Source: Eikenella sp963548155
GTDB taxonomy: Bacteria; Pseudomonadota; Gammaproteobacteria; Burkholderiales; Neisseriaceae
Length of the DNA: 9,628 bases
Direction: 5' to 3'
NCBI GenBank assembly: GCA_963548155.1
Contig: CAUUTP010000077.1
Location: 1-9,628 of the forward strand
Shown here one piece after another: positions 1 through 6,409 of this stretch. Position 1 is the stretch's first letter. The number at the start of each line of letters is the position of its first letter. Made by a program: the position numbers and the translations under genes. The notes below the pieces were generated by a model that saw only the letters and a program-made list of their open reading frames with translations, did no database searches and had not been told where the DNA came from.

Positions 1-37
1 TATTAAGGATTATTTCTCTGTTTCTGATGATGAGTAG

Positions 38-322
38 CACCTATTTTGTTACTTATGCCAAGATTTCCGCTGGCACGACCTGCGGCACACTTGGGCAAGC
101 TGGCTAGTCCAGCAGGGTACACCCCTAGCAGCGCTAAAAGAAATGGGCGGCTGGGAAAGTATCGAAATGGTGCAAAGGTATGCCCACCTGGCACCGGAAC
201 ACCTTTCGCAACGCGCCAGATTGATTGATTCAGACCTACGCCCCGGAGTCGAGTTAGTCCAAAATTTGTCCAAAGTGCCAGAGAGTATACAGACAAGAAA
301 AATCGCAAACCAACTTAACTAG
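38..322 (+). pseudogene. Tyrosine-recombinase (phage-type) integrase, C-terminal remnant
   Basis: This is the tail of a site-specific integrase, the enzyme that inserts phages and genomic islands at attachment sites. The open frame runs from an in-frame TAG at 35-37 to the stop at 320-322. It has no plausible start codon and keeps only about 90 residues of a protein that is usually 300-400 aa. Visible catalytic-domain motifs are HDLRH (second active-site Arg, codon 83-85), GGWES (Trp at 152-154 in the usual His/Trp position) and QRYAHL (nucleophilic Tyr, codon 179-181). Recognisable similarity begins near DFRWHDLRH at about 62; none of the three plus frames in bases 1-61 continues it. The core-binding domain and first catalytic Arg are therefore missing, and the product should be inactive. 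It lies 20 bases from the 3' end of tRNA-Thr, a classic integration target. The exact 5' break point is uncertain. Confidence 0.8.
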
Positions 323-335
323 CTGATTTGCGATT
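296..335 (-). terminator. Intrinsic terminator of tRNA-Thr
   Basis: Perfect 9-bp inverted repeat AATCGCAAA (301-309) / TTTGCGATT (327-335) with a 17-base loop. Read on the minus strand it follows the tRNA by 7 bases, and the descending arm runs into TTTTTCTT, a good U-tract. On the plus strand no T-run follows, so it serves the tRNA rather than the integrase. The integrase remnant's stop codon (320-322) lies inside the loop. Confidence 0.75.
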
Positions 336-342
336 AGAATTA

Positions 343-418
343 TGGTGCCGGCGGCAGGAATCGAACTCGCGACCCCCTGATTACAAGTCAGGTGCTCTAC
401 CAACTGAGCTACACCGGC
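343..418 (-). tRNA. tRNA-Thr (anticodon TGT)
   Basis: On the minus strand the acceptor arms GCCGGTG and CGCCGGC pair with one G-U. The D arm has AGCTCAGTTGGTAGAGC. The anticodon stem-loop is CCTGA-CTTGTAA-TCAGG, giving anticodon TGT, which reads ACA (threonine). The T loop GTTCGATTC and an encoded 3' CCA (343-345) are present. Length is 76 bases with CCA. It has its own promoter (431-459) and terminator (296-335), so it is a single-gene unit. The integrase remnant directly beyond its 3' end suggests the gene was used as an attachment site and rebuilt intact. Confidence 0.95.
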
Positions 419-430
419 AAGAAGCGGAGA

Positions 431-459
431 ATTATGCCGATGTTGCGTGCATTTGGCAA
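431..459 (-). promoter_or_regulatory. Sigma-70 promoter of tRNA-Thr
   Basis: On the minus strand: -35 TTGCCA (454-459), a 17-base spacer, and -10 CATAAT (431-436). The -10 ends 12 bases before the mature tRNA 5' end, giving a leader of only about 5 bases, which is usual for tRNA units. Inferred from match and position only. Confidence 0.6.
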
Positions 460-539
460 GTGGTGCGGCAAAAAAATGGGAGAAGCGTGGTTTTGCAGCA
501 ACTTGGATAGGGGTTAAGAATAGAGTAGAGCAGCAAATG

Positions 540-578
540 TTTTCAGGTAGCCTGTTGCGGGAACAGGCTACCTGAAAA
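540..578. repeat. Inverted DUS pair (17-bp hairpin) downstream of the ubiquinone hydroxylase gene
   Basis: Perfect 17-bp arms 540-556 and 562-578 around a 5-base loop. Each arm holds one exact DUS (542-553 minus, 565-576 plus). It lies 29 bases past the stop of the minus-strand monooxygenase gene, where a terminator is expected. The copies are arranged inside-out: the stem base is TTTT/AAAA and no T-run follows on either strand, so it would be a weak intrinsic terminator. It may instead be an RNA 3'-end stabiliser or simply a DUS cluster. Confidence 0.8.
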
Positions 579-607
579 TATGGTTGCGGCGCTGAAGCGG
601 CAGCAGA

Positions 608-1780
608 CTAACCGGTGAGCTGTTTGGTAATCAGTTTTTTCACCGGTGGCAGGTGGTTGCTCAGGCGCAGTACGGTATTGCGCAGGAATTTGGCGGGCGG
701 TGTTTCGTTGGTGAAGAGTTTCACCACGAAGTTCGTGCCGTGATACAGTGCGCGGGTGTGCAGGATGTGTTTGGCTTCGTATTTTTCCAAAAGCTTGGTG
801 TCGGCGATGTCTTGGCCGGAAGCGGCAGCCTGCACGATGAGGCCGGCCAGGATGTCGGCGCTGGCGAGGCCAAGGTTGAAGCCGTGGGCGGTAACGGGGT
901 GCATGCCCACGGCGGCGTCGCCGATGAGGGCGGTGCGGCGGGCGGAGAAGCGGCGGGCGTGTACGCCAACCAAGGGATAGGTGTGGATGCTGCCGGCCGG
1001 GGTCATCTTGCCGAGCTGGCCTTGCAGATGTTGCTCAAGGTCGGCGGCCAGTGCTTCGGGGCTGAGCTCGGTGATTTCGTGCAGGCGGCGGTTGTCGATG
1101 GTGATGACGCAGTTGGTCATGTGTTCGCCAAGCGGCAGCAGGGCGATGGTGCGGCCATAGCTGAAGCATTCGTAGGCAGTGTTTTCGTTGGAGGTGGTGT
1201 GCGAGAAACGAGCCACGAGCACGGTGCGGCCGAAGTCGTGCATGTCGGCGGAAATGCCGGCCTGGCGGCGGGTTTGCGAGAAGCGGCTGTCGGCGGCGAT
1301 GAGCAGGCGGGCGGATACGGTGTCGCCGTTGTCGAGCAGGATGCTCACGCTCTCTTCGCCGTTTACGGCTTCCTGCACTTTATGGCCGGTGAGGAAATGG
1401 ACGTTTTCATGCTGGCTGGCGGCTTGGTAGGCAGCGCGGCGGATGTCGTGGTTGGAGATGAGGAAGCCGAGCTGGCCTTTGCCGTCGGTGGGCGGAGGGA
1501 AGTTGAGGGTGTAGGGGGAGCTGCCGTTAATCACTTTGGCGGCTTTGAGCGGGTAGATGCCTTCGGCGGGAATGTGCTGCCACAGGCCGAGTTTTTCCAT
1601 GATGCCACGCGAGGGGTGGGTGAGGGCGATTTCGCGGCCGTCGTAGGGCGGGTTGGCCAAAGTTTCCTGGCTGCTTTGCTCAATGAGCAGGATGTTCAGA
1701 CCGCTGAGTGCGGCTGCGGCGGCGAAGCTGAGGCCGGCCGGGCCGGCGCCGATAACGACGATATCGCAAGTGTGCTGCAT
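608..1780 (-). CDS. ubiM: UbiH/UbiF/Coq6-family FAD monooxygenase, probably UbiM-type ubiquinone hydroxylase
   Basis: This 390-aa flavoprotein hydroxylates the aromatic ring of ubiquinone precursors, using FAD, NAD(P)H and O2. Visible motifs are the Rossmann dinucleotide-binding GAGPAG at residues 11-16, with Glu34 ending the second strand; an ADSRFSQTR block (163-171) in the place of the family's DG motif; and a second FAD-binding block GDAAVGMHPVTAHGFNLG (287-304). Length is normal for the family. The ATG at 1780 is preceded by AAGAGGAG with 7 bases of spacing, and the dinucleotide motif begins as expected about 10 residues in. It is monocistronic, divergent from the Smr gene and followed by a DUS hairpin. 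Neisseria species are known to use UbiM, a broad-regioselectivity hydroxylase, and the symbol is assigned on that basis; UbiH or UbiF cannot be excluded by eye. GDAAV replaces the commoner GDAAH/GNAAH. Confidence 0.85.
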   Translation of the reverse strand: MQHTCDIVVIGAGPAGLSFAAAAALSGLNILLIEQSSQETLANPPYDGREIALTHPSRGIMEKLGLWQHIPAEGIYPLKAAKVINGSSPYTLNFPPPTDGKGQLGFLISNHDIRRAAYQAASQHENVHFLTGHKVQEAVNGEESVSILLDNGDTVSARLLIAADSRFSQTRRQAGISADMHDFGRTVLVARFSHTTSNENTAYECFSYGRTIALLPLGEHMTNCVITIDNRRLHEITELSPEALAADLEQHLQGQLGKMTPAGSIHTYPLVGVHARRFSARRTALIGDAAVGMHPVTAHGFNLGLASADILAGLIVQAAASGQDIADTKLLEKYEAKHILHTRALYHGTNFVVKLFTNETPPAKFLRNTVLRLSNHLPPVKKLITKQLTG

Positions 1781-1823
1781 GGTGAAGCTCCTCTTGGGGT
1801 GGCAGGAAAATAGGTTGTGCCGG

Positions 1824-1829
1824 ATTATA
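1824..1829 (-). promoter_or_regulatory. Candidate -10 box of the ubiquinone hydroxylase gene
   Basis: A perfect TATAAT on the minus strand, 43 bases upstream of the ATG, would give a 5' leader of about 37 bases. No acceptable -35 hexamer lies at 16-18 bases; the sequence there is GC-rich. A short inverted repeat CCGCA/TGCGG (1830-1843) sits immediately upstream of the box. Confidence 0.4.
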
Positions 1830-1872
1830 CCGCAAGTATGCGGGCGGCTGCGGGGCAGTGTGGCGAAACTGG

Positions 1873-1910
1873 TTTCAGGTAGCCTTTACGAGGGGTTAGG
1901 CTACCTGAAA
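1873..1910. repeat. Inverted DUS pair 1 in the divergent intergenic region
   Basis: Perfect 13-bp arms 1873-1885 and 1898-1910 around a 12-base loop. Each arm contains an exact DUS (1874-1885 minus, 1898-1909 plus), in inside-out orientation. It lies between two divergently transcribed genes, upstream of both, so it cannot be terminating either. Confidence 0.8.
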
Positions 1911-1954
1911 AATAGATAGATTGGCATTGCCATGTTGCAGCATGAAGTTTCAAG

Positions 1955-1992
1955 TTTTCAGGTAGCCTATTTGCAATCAGGCTACTTGAAAA
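1955..1992. repeat. Inverted DUS pair 2 in the divergent intergenic region, one arm diverged
   Basis: Arms 1955-1968 and 1979-1992 of 14 bases around a 10-base loop. The left arm has an exact DUS (1957-1968). The right arm is AGGCTACTTGAA, with one C-to-T change that becomes a G-U pair in a plus-strand transcript. It starts 44 bases after pair 1 and ends 80 bases before the Smr gene. Confidence 0.75.
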
Positions 1993-2025
1993 TTGTGTGG
2001 TGGTATTCGCTGGTGCTGCTTCGGT

Positions 2026-2031
2026 TATAAA
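2026..2031 (+). promoter_or_regulatory. Weak candidate -10 box for the Smr gene
   Basis: TATAAA lies 41 bases before the ATG of the Smr gene and is the best -10 match in the gap after DUS pair 2. No convincing -35 is found 16-18 bases upstream (GTATTC at 17). Confidence 0.25.
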
Positions 2032-2072
2032 ATAGCTGGGTGAAAAAATGAAATCAGATATGGAGCCGGATC

Positions 2073-2672
2073 ATGGACAAACAGGATACGCAAAAGCTGT
2101 TGCAGCAATTGGGTAAGGAGACAAAGCGGCGGCAGGAAGAGGCTGCGGCGCAGGCTAAGCGGCAGCGTCGGGACGAGCCGGATTTTGCGGCGGCAGTGGG
2201 CAAGGTTATGCCGCTGAAAAACAGTAATCGGGTGGCTGCGCCGAAAGACAATAAGCCTTTGAAGCGGCGGTTTGATGTGATGGAATGGGATGAGGAGGAA
2301 TATTTCTACGTGAGCGCTGACAGCGAGCACGAGCCGCCACGTTCATTTTGCAAAAACGGCCGCGGGCAAGACGACATCCGCCGCCTGGTGGCCGGGCATT
2401 GGCCGTGCGTGGGGCGTTTAGATTTGCACGGTTGCACACGCGAGGAGGCGCAGCGGAAGTTGAGCGAGTTTATTGAGGAAGTGTTGCGGCGCGGGGTGTG
2501 CGCGGAAATCGTGCACGGCAGCGGGCTGGGTTCGCACGGCTTTGTGTCGGTGTTGAAAAGCTTGGTGCGCCGCTGGCTGATGGCACATCCGGAAGTGCTG
2601 GCTTATGCCGAGCCGCATGGTGCGAACGATGGGGCGGTACTCATTTTATTGCGCAAACGGCGCACGGGGTAG
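2073..2672 (+). CDS. Smr (small MutS-related) domain nuclease-like protein
   Basis: A 199-aa protein with a C-terminal Smr domain, the module of E. coli SmrA/SmrB and of the MutS2 C-terminus. SmrB-type proteins cut mRNA at collided ribosomes; other Smr domains nick DNA. Residues 1-35 are rich in Lys, Arg, Glu and Gln and look like a charged helix. The Smr domain covers about 113-196, with the signature LDLHG (116-120) and the HGxG loop as VHGSG (147-151), ending in AVLILLRKRR. No membrane or MutS ATPase part is present, so it is a stand-alone Smr protein of SmrB-like length. The ATG is preceded by TGGAG with 7 bases of spacing. It appears monocistronic, with 329 bases to aceE. The family call is firm; the RNA substrate is inferred from SmrB. 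The loop is longer than the usual HGKG turn, with a Gly-Ser-rich GLGSHG run after HGS. Confidence 0.85.
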   Translation: MDKQDTQKLLQQLGKETKRRQEEAAAQAKRQRRDEPDFAAAVGKVMPLKNSNRVAAPKDNKPLKRRFDVMEWDEEEYFYVSADSEHEPPRSFCKNGRGQDDIRRLVAGHWPCVGRLDLHGCTREEAQRKLSEFIEEVLRRGVCAEIVHGSGLGSHGFVSVLKSLVRRWLMAHPEVLAYAEPHGANDGAVLILLRKRRTG

Positions 2673-2801
2673 GCGTTTCTGTTTTGTTGTTTTATGTATA
2701 AGCTATCCCAGGCTGTTTTCGGATGATTTTTTAGGCAGCGGGGTGCTGGAACAGGGTTTGTGCCTTGAAGAATAAAGGCTTTAAAAGCCTGAATAAAAAC
2801 G

Positions 2802-2830
2802 TTGCCAATCAGGCGCAAGACTGTTAATAT
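2802..2830 (+). promoter_or_regulatory. Candidate extended -10 promoter of aceE
   Basis: -35 TTGCCA (2802-2807, 5 of 6), a 17-base spacer, and -10 TAATAT (2825-2830, 4 of 6). A TG at 2822-2823 one base before the -10 makes an extended -10 element. The predicted start near 2837 leaves a leader of about 165 bases before aceE. Confidence 0.4.
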
Positions 2831-2911
2831 TCCACGGAAATACAGAGTGTTGCAGCATTGTCGGCGCGGTGGAAATTTTCGGAAAACAACAGTTTCCCGG
2901 TTCGGCTATTT

Positions 2912-2923
2912 AAGCATATGCTT
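2912..2923. promoter_or_regulatory. 12-base perfect palindrome in the aceE leader, possible operator
   Basis: AAGCATATGCTT is self-complementary and lies 75 bases downstream of the predicted transcription start and 78 bases before the aceE ATG. It does not resemble the E. coli PdhR site (ATTGGT-N3-ACCAAT). Its role is unknown, and a chance palindrome is possible. Confidence 0.25.
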
Positions 2924-3001
2924 TTATGGCCGATTTTTACTGTGTTGCCAAACGAAAAAGCGAAGCTCATTGATTAACCCAAGTAAAGAGGATAAGGATT
3001 T

Positions 3002-5686
3002 ATGTCTGCCGAAAAACATGATATCGACCCGATTGAAACCCAGGAGTGGTTGGATGCGCTCAGTTCCGTGCTAGAAAACGAAGGCTCGGAGCGGGCGCAT
3101 TTTCTGTTGGAGAACCTGGTGCGTTACACCCGCCGCCGCGGCGTGCACCTGCCGTTTAGTGCTACCACTGCGTATCTGAACACCATCCCGGTCGGCAAGG
3201 AGCAGAAATCGCCCGGCAATCAAGAGCTGGAACACCGCATCCGCGCCGCCATCCGCTGGAACGCCGCCGCCATGGTGCTGCGTGCCGGTAAAAAAGATTT
3301 GGAATTGGGCGGCCACATCGCTTCCTTCCAGTCTTCCGCTACTTTGTATGACGTGGGCTTCAACCACTTCTGGCGTGCCAAAGATGAAGCTGCCGGTGAA
3401 GAAGGCGATTTGATTTATGTTCAAGGCCACTCTGCTCCCGGCATTTATTCCCGCGCCTTCGTGGAAGGCCGCCTGAGCGAAGATCAGCTGAACAACTTCC
3501 GCCAAGAAGTGGGTGGCAACGGCCTGCCGTCTTATCCACACCCGCACCTGATGCCTGATTTCTGGCAGTTCCCCACTGTATCCATGGGCTTGGGTCCGTT
3601 GATGGCGATTTACCAAGCCCGCTTCCTGAAATACTTGGAGTCTCGCGGCCTGGCCAAAACCAAAGGCCGCAAAGTATGGTGCTTCTGCGGCGACGGCGAG
3701 ATGGACGAGCCGGAAAGCCAAGGCGCTATCGCTTTGGCTGCCCGCGAAGGCTTGGACAACCTGATTTTCGTTATTAACTGCAACCTGCAGCGCTTGGACG
3801 GCCCGGTGCGCGGCAACGGCAAAATCATCCAAGAACTGGAAGGCAACTTCCGCGGCGCAGGCTGGAATGTGTTGAAAGTGATTTGGGGTCGCCGCTGGGA
3901 TGGCCTCTTGGCACGCGACACCAACCACGCCCTGAAACAGCGCATGGAAGAATGCCTGGATGGCGACTACCAAACTTTCAAGTCCAAAGACGGCGCATAT
4001 GTTCGCGAACACTTCTTCAACACGCCCGAACTGAAAGCCCTCGTGGCCGATATGTCGGACGATGAAATCTGGGCCTTGAACCGTGGCGGTCACGACCCGC
4101 ACAAAGTTTATGCCGCTTATTATGAAGCCGTAAACAACGCCGACGGCCGCCCCACTGTGATTTTGGCCAAAACCATCAAAGGCTACGGCATGGGTGCATC
4201 CGGCGAAGGCCAAAACGTTGCCCACCAAGCCAAGAAAATGGACGTGAAGTCGCTCAAACAATTCCGCGACCGCTTCGGTATTCAGGTAACCGACGAGCAA
4301 ATCGACAGTGGCGACTTGCCCTACTTCCGCTTTGCTGAAGACAGCCCGGAAATGCAATACCTGCGCGAACGTCGCAACGCCTTGGGCGGCTACTTGCCGG
4401 CACGTAATCCGAACAACGAAGCCCTGCCGATCCCGGCTCTGGAAACCTTCGACGCCCAGCTGCAATCCAGCGGCGATCGCGAATTCTCCACCACCATGGC
4501 TTTCGTACGCATCTTGGCTGCCTTGCTGAAAGATAAGCAAATCGGCCGCCGCATCGTGCCGATTGTGCCTGATGAGAGCCGCACCTTCGGTATGGAAGGT
4601 ATGTTCCGCCAATACGGTATTTGGAACCCGAAAGGCCAGCAGTACACCCCGCAGGATAAAGACCAGCTGATGTTCTATAAAGAATCCGTTGACGGTCAAA
4701 TCCTGCAAGAAGGTATTAACGAACCCGGCGCGATGGCAGACTGGATTGCTGCGGCAACCTCTTACGCCAACAACCGCTATGCGATGATTCCGTTCTATAT
4801 TTACTACTCAATGTTCGGTTTCCAACGTGTCGGCGATTTGGCTTGGGCTGCCGGCGACATGCACGCCCGCGGCTTCCTCTTGGGCGGCACTGCAGGCCGT
4901 ACCACCCTCAACGGCGAAGGCCTGCAACACGAAGACGGCCACAGCCAATTGCAAGCTGACCTGATTCCGAACTGCGTCGGCTACGACCCCACCTTCCAAT
5001 ACGAAGTGGCTGTAATCGTACACAACGGTCTGCAACGCATGTATGTGGATAACGAAGACGTATTCTTCTACATCACCCTGATGAACGAAAACTACGCCCA
5101 CTCCGCCATGCCGCAGCGCAAAGGCATCGAGCAGGAAATCCTCAAAGGCATGTACTTGTTCCGCGAAGGCGGCAAAGGCGACAAACGCGTTCAGCTGATG
5201 GGCTCCGGCACCATCCTGCAGGAAGTGATCCACGCTGCCGATTTGCTGAAAAACGATTTCGGCGTAGAAGCCGACATCTGGTCTTGCCCCTCGTTCAACC
5301 TGCTGCACCGCGAAGCCATCGAAACCGACCGTTGGAACCGCCTGCATCCGGCTGCCGAGCAAAAGCTGCCTTTCGTTACCCAGCAGCTGCAAGGCCATGC
5401 CGGCCCGGTTGTAGCTGCTACCGACTACATCCGCAGCTTCGCCGACCGCATCCGCGCCTACATCCCCAAAGAAAACGGCGACTATGTAGTGCTCGGCACC
5501 GACGGTTTCGGCCGCTCCGACAGCCGCGCCAACCTGCGCAGCTTCTTCGAAGTAGACCGCTACCATGTGGCTGTGGCCGCGCTGGACGCTTTGGCCAAAC
5601 AGGGCAAAGTGGGTAAAGACGTGGTGCAGAAAGCCATCGAGAAATACGGCGTTCAAACCGAAGTTGCCCCCAGCTGGAAACGCTAA
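3002..5686 (+). CDS. aceE: Pyruvate dehydrogenase E1 component (homodimeric AceE type)
   Basis: The 894-aa E1 enzyme decarboxylates pyruvate with thiamine diphosphate (ThDP) and transfers the acetyl group to the lipoyl arms of AceF, in the cytoplasmic pyruvate dehydrogenase complex. It matches E. coli AceE (887 aa) over the whole length. The ThDP/Mg motif starts GDGEMDE at residue 230 and ends NCNLQ (Asn259, Asn261). The active-site loop has NVAHQ with His408 (E. coli His407). NEPGA carries Glu574 at the expected place of the glutamate that activates the cofactor (E. coli Glu571). The block RTTLNGEGLQHEDGHS follows, then the C-terminal domain. The start gives the usual N-terminus, with AGAGGA 9 bases upstream. 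It is the first gene of the aceE-lipoprotein-aceF cluster, with 70 bases containing a DUS hairpin before the next gene. No frameshift or missing key residue is seen. Confidence 0.98.
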   Translation: MSAEKHDIDPIETQEWLDALSSVLENEGSERAHFLLENLVRYTRRRGVHLPFSATTAYLNTIPVGKEQKSPGNQELEHRIRAAIRWNAAAMVLRAGKKDLELGGHIASFQSSATLYDVGFNHFWRAKDEAAGEEGDLIYVQGHSAPGIYSRAFVEGRLSEDQLNNFRQEVGGNGLPSYPHPHLMPDFWQFPTVSMGLGPLMAIYQARFLKYLESRGLAKTKGRKVWCFCGDGEMDEPESQGAIALAAREGLDNLIFVINCNLQRLDGPVRGNGKIIQELEGNFRGAGWNVLKVIWGRRWDGLLARDTNHALKQRMEECLDGDYQTFKSKDGAYVREHFFNTPELKALVADMSDDEIWALNRGGHDPHKVYAAYYEAVNNADGRPTVILAKTIKGYGMGASGEGQNVAHQAKKMDVKSLKQFRDRFGIQVTDEQIDSGDLPYFRFAEDSPEMQYLRERRNALGGYLPARNPNNEALPIPALETFDAQLQSSGDREFSTTMAFVRILAALLKDKQIGRRIVPIVPDESRTFGMEGMFRQYGIWNPKGQQYTPQDKDQLMFYKESVDGQILQEGINEPGAMADWIAAATSYANNRYAMIPFYIYYSMFGFQRVGDLAWAAGDMHARGFLLGGTAGRTTLNGEGLQHEDGHSQLQADLIPNCVGYDPTFQYEVAVIVHNGLQRMYVDNEDVFFYITLMNENYAHSAMPQRKGIEQEILKGMYLFREGGKGDKRVQLMGSGTILQEVIHAADLLKNDFGVEADIWSCPSFNLLHREAIETDRWNRLHPAAEQKLPFVTQQLQGHAGPVVAATDYIRSFADRIRAYIPKENGDYVVLGTDGFGRSDSRANLRSFFEVDRYHVAVAALDALAKQGKVGKDVVQKAIEKYGVQTEVAPSWKR

Positions 5687-5699
5687 TCCCGGCCTGAAG

Positions 5700-5741
5700 T
5701 TTTCAGGTAGCCTTGCCCCCGCGGCAGAGGCTACCTGAAAA
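5700..5741 (+). repeat. Inverted DUS hairpin between aceE and the lipoprotein gene
   Basis: Perfect 14-bp arms 5700-5713 and 5728-5741, each with an exact DUS (5702-5713 minus, 5728-5739 plus). Inside the loop TGCC/GGCA (5714-5717 / 5723-5726) can extend the stem past a one-base bulge. It begins 13 bases after the aceE stop and ends 15 bases before the next ATG. No T-run follows on the plus strand, so full termination is unlikely. It could protect the aceE 3' end or lower expression of the downstream genes. Confidence 0.75.
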
Positions 5742-5756
5742 ACAGAAAAGGAAAAT

Positions 5757-6374
5757 ATGAAACCCTTATTCGTTGTATGCTCCGTCGCCTTGCTGGCTGC
5801 TTGCGCTTCCAATGCGCCGGTGGTGCAGGAAGAAAGCACCAGCTACGACAGCAGCACCCAAGCACGTGTGCGCCTTTACGGCCAAAACCAAAAGCCCACC
5901 ATTATGGTGAGCGGCATCGACTGCGAAGCCGAAGATCGGCGAGCCCGCCGCGGCCATAAAGTGAACGTGGGCGGCAGTTTGGGTGATGCATTCGGCTCGT
6001 TTGCCGGTACGGCCAGAAGTCGCAGTTTGGGCATAGCCGAAACCGAACACAGCAAGAACATCGGACAAATGAACGGTATCCTCTCGCGGGCATTTTTCCG
6101 CGAGTATGCAGTGCCGGCCGGCAAAGCCGTGAACGTACAGGCCGCCTATATCGGCTTGCGGAATGTGATGGAAGGTGCTACCGAAACCGTCATCCAACAC
6201 GAAGGCTCGTGCAACACCCGCATGGCTTCATTCGTGCCCCAAGCCGGACATGATTACGAAGTGATCGGCCTGCAAGGCGAGCGTTGTGCCGTGGCCGCAT
6301 ATGAAGTCGGCACACAGGGCGAGCTGAAGCCGGTGGAATTGCAAGACGCGGTCAGCTGCCGAAGAAGGCGTTAA
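5757..6374 (+). CDS. Putative lipoprotein of unknown function inside the pyruvate dehydrogenase cluster
   Basis: I do not recognise the family. The 205-aa product begins with a lipoprotein signal peptide: Lys2, a hydrophobic stretch 3-15, and the lipobox LAAC with the lipidated Cys at 16. It should thus be exported and anchored in a membrane, probably the outer membrane because Ala-Ser rather than Asp follows the Cys. The mature part has a Ser/Thr-rich tether (18-34), a Gly-rich segment NVGGSLGDAFGSFAG (70-84), and four further Cys (56, 152, 177, 201) that could form two disulfides. The segment GSC...FVPQAGHDYEV...RC (150-177) looks like a Cys-linked beta hairpin. The tail ends in Arg4. AGGA lies 4 bases before the ATG. 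aceF starts 35 bases downstream with no terminator between, so the two are probably co-transcribed. A cell-envelope protein has no evident role in a cytoplasmic enzyme complex. Confidence 0.85.
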   Translation: MKPLFVVCSVALLAACASNAPVVQEESTSYDSSTQARVRLYGQNQKPTIMVSGIDCEAEDRRARRGHKVNVGGSLGDAFGSFAGTARSRSLGIAETEHSKNIGQMNGILSRAFFREYAVPAGKAVNVQAAYIGLRNVMEGATETVIQHEGSCNTRMASFVPQAGHDYEVIGLQGERCAVAAYEVGTQGELKPVELQDAVSCRRRR

Positions 6375-6409
6375 TTAACCAATCCAACCGAATACCAAAA
6401 GGAACTCTT

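Larger units (their letters stand above)
2673..3001 (+). other. 329-base gap: leader of the pyruvate dehydrogenase cluster
   Basis: No gene is seen here. From left to right it holds a T-rich stretch just after the Smr stop; a short palindrome AGGCTTTAAAAGCCT (2776-2790) that lacks a T-run and is a poor terminator; a good promoter candidate (2802-2830); and a perfect 12-base palindrome AAGCATATGCTT (2912-2923) in the predicted leader. AGAGGA (2987-2992), 9 bases before the aceE ATG, is the likely ribosome binding site; AAGGA at 2994-2998 is only 3 bases from the ATG. The leader of about 165 bases contains no start codon followed by a convincing small gene. Confidence 0.6.

Noticed and set aside
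46..228. 60-codon plus-strand frame with an ATG over the integrase remnant
   Set aside because: It is out of frame with the HDLRH/RYAHL motifs, and its translation resembles nothing known.
653..1813. 386-codon plus-strand open frame opposite the ubiquinone hydroxylase gene
   Set aside because: It is antisense to a gene with clear FAD motifs, and its product is a Gly/Ala/Val-rich run without recognisable domains.
540..1992. Repeated DUS-like units as a CRISPR array
   Set aside because: The units are only 12-14 bases, alternate in orientation and have no regular spacers; they are DNA uptake sequences.
2691..2702. TATAAG after the Smr stop as an aceE promoter
   Set aside because: It has no good -35 and is 300 bases from aceE; the TTGCCA / TG-n-TAATAT combination at 2802-2830 is better.
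2776..2790. Palindrome AGGCTTTAAAAGCCT as a terminator of the Smr gene
   Set aside because: The stem is short with almost no loop, no T-run follows on the plus strand, and it lies over 100 bases past the stop.
3071..4708. 545-codon minus-strand open frame opposite aceE, and a 343-codon one at 4808-5839
   Set aside because: They lie antisense to an unmistakable aceE gene, have low-complexity His/Gln/Ala/Val-rich translations and show no family motifs. Biased codon use in the real gene leaves the opposite frame open.
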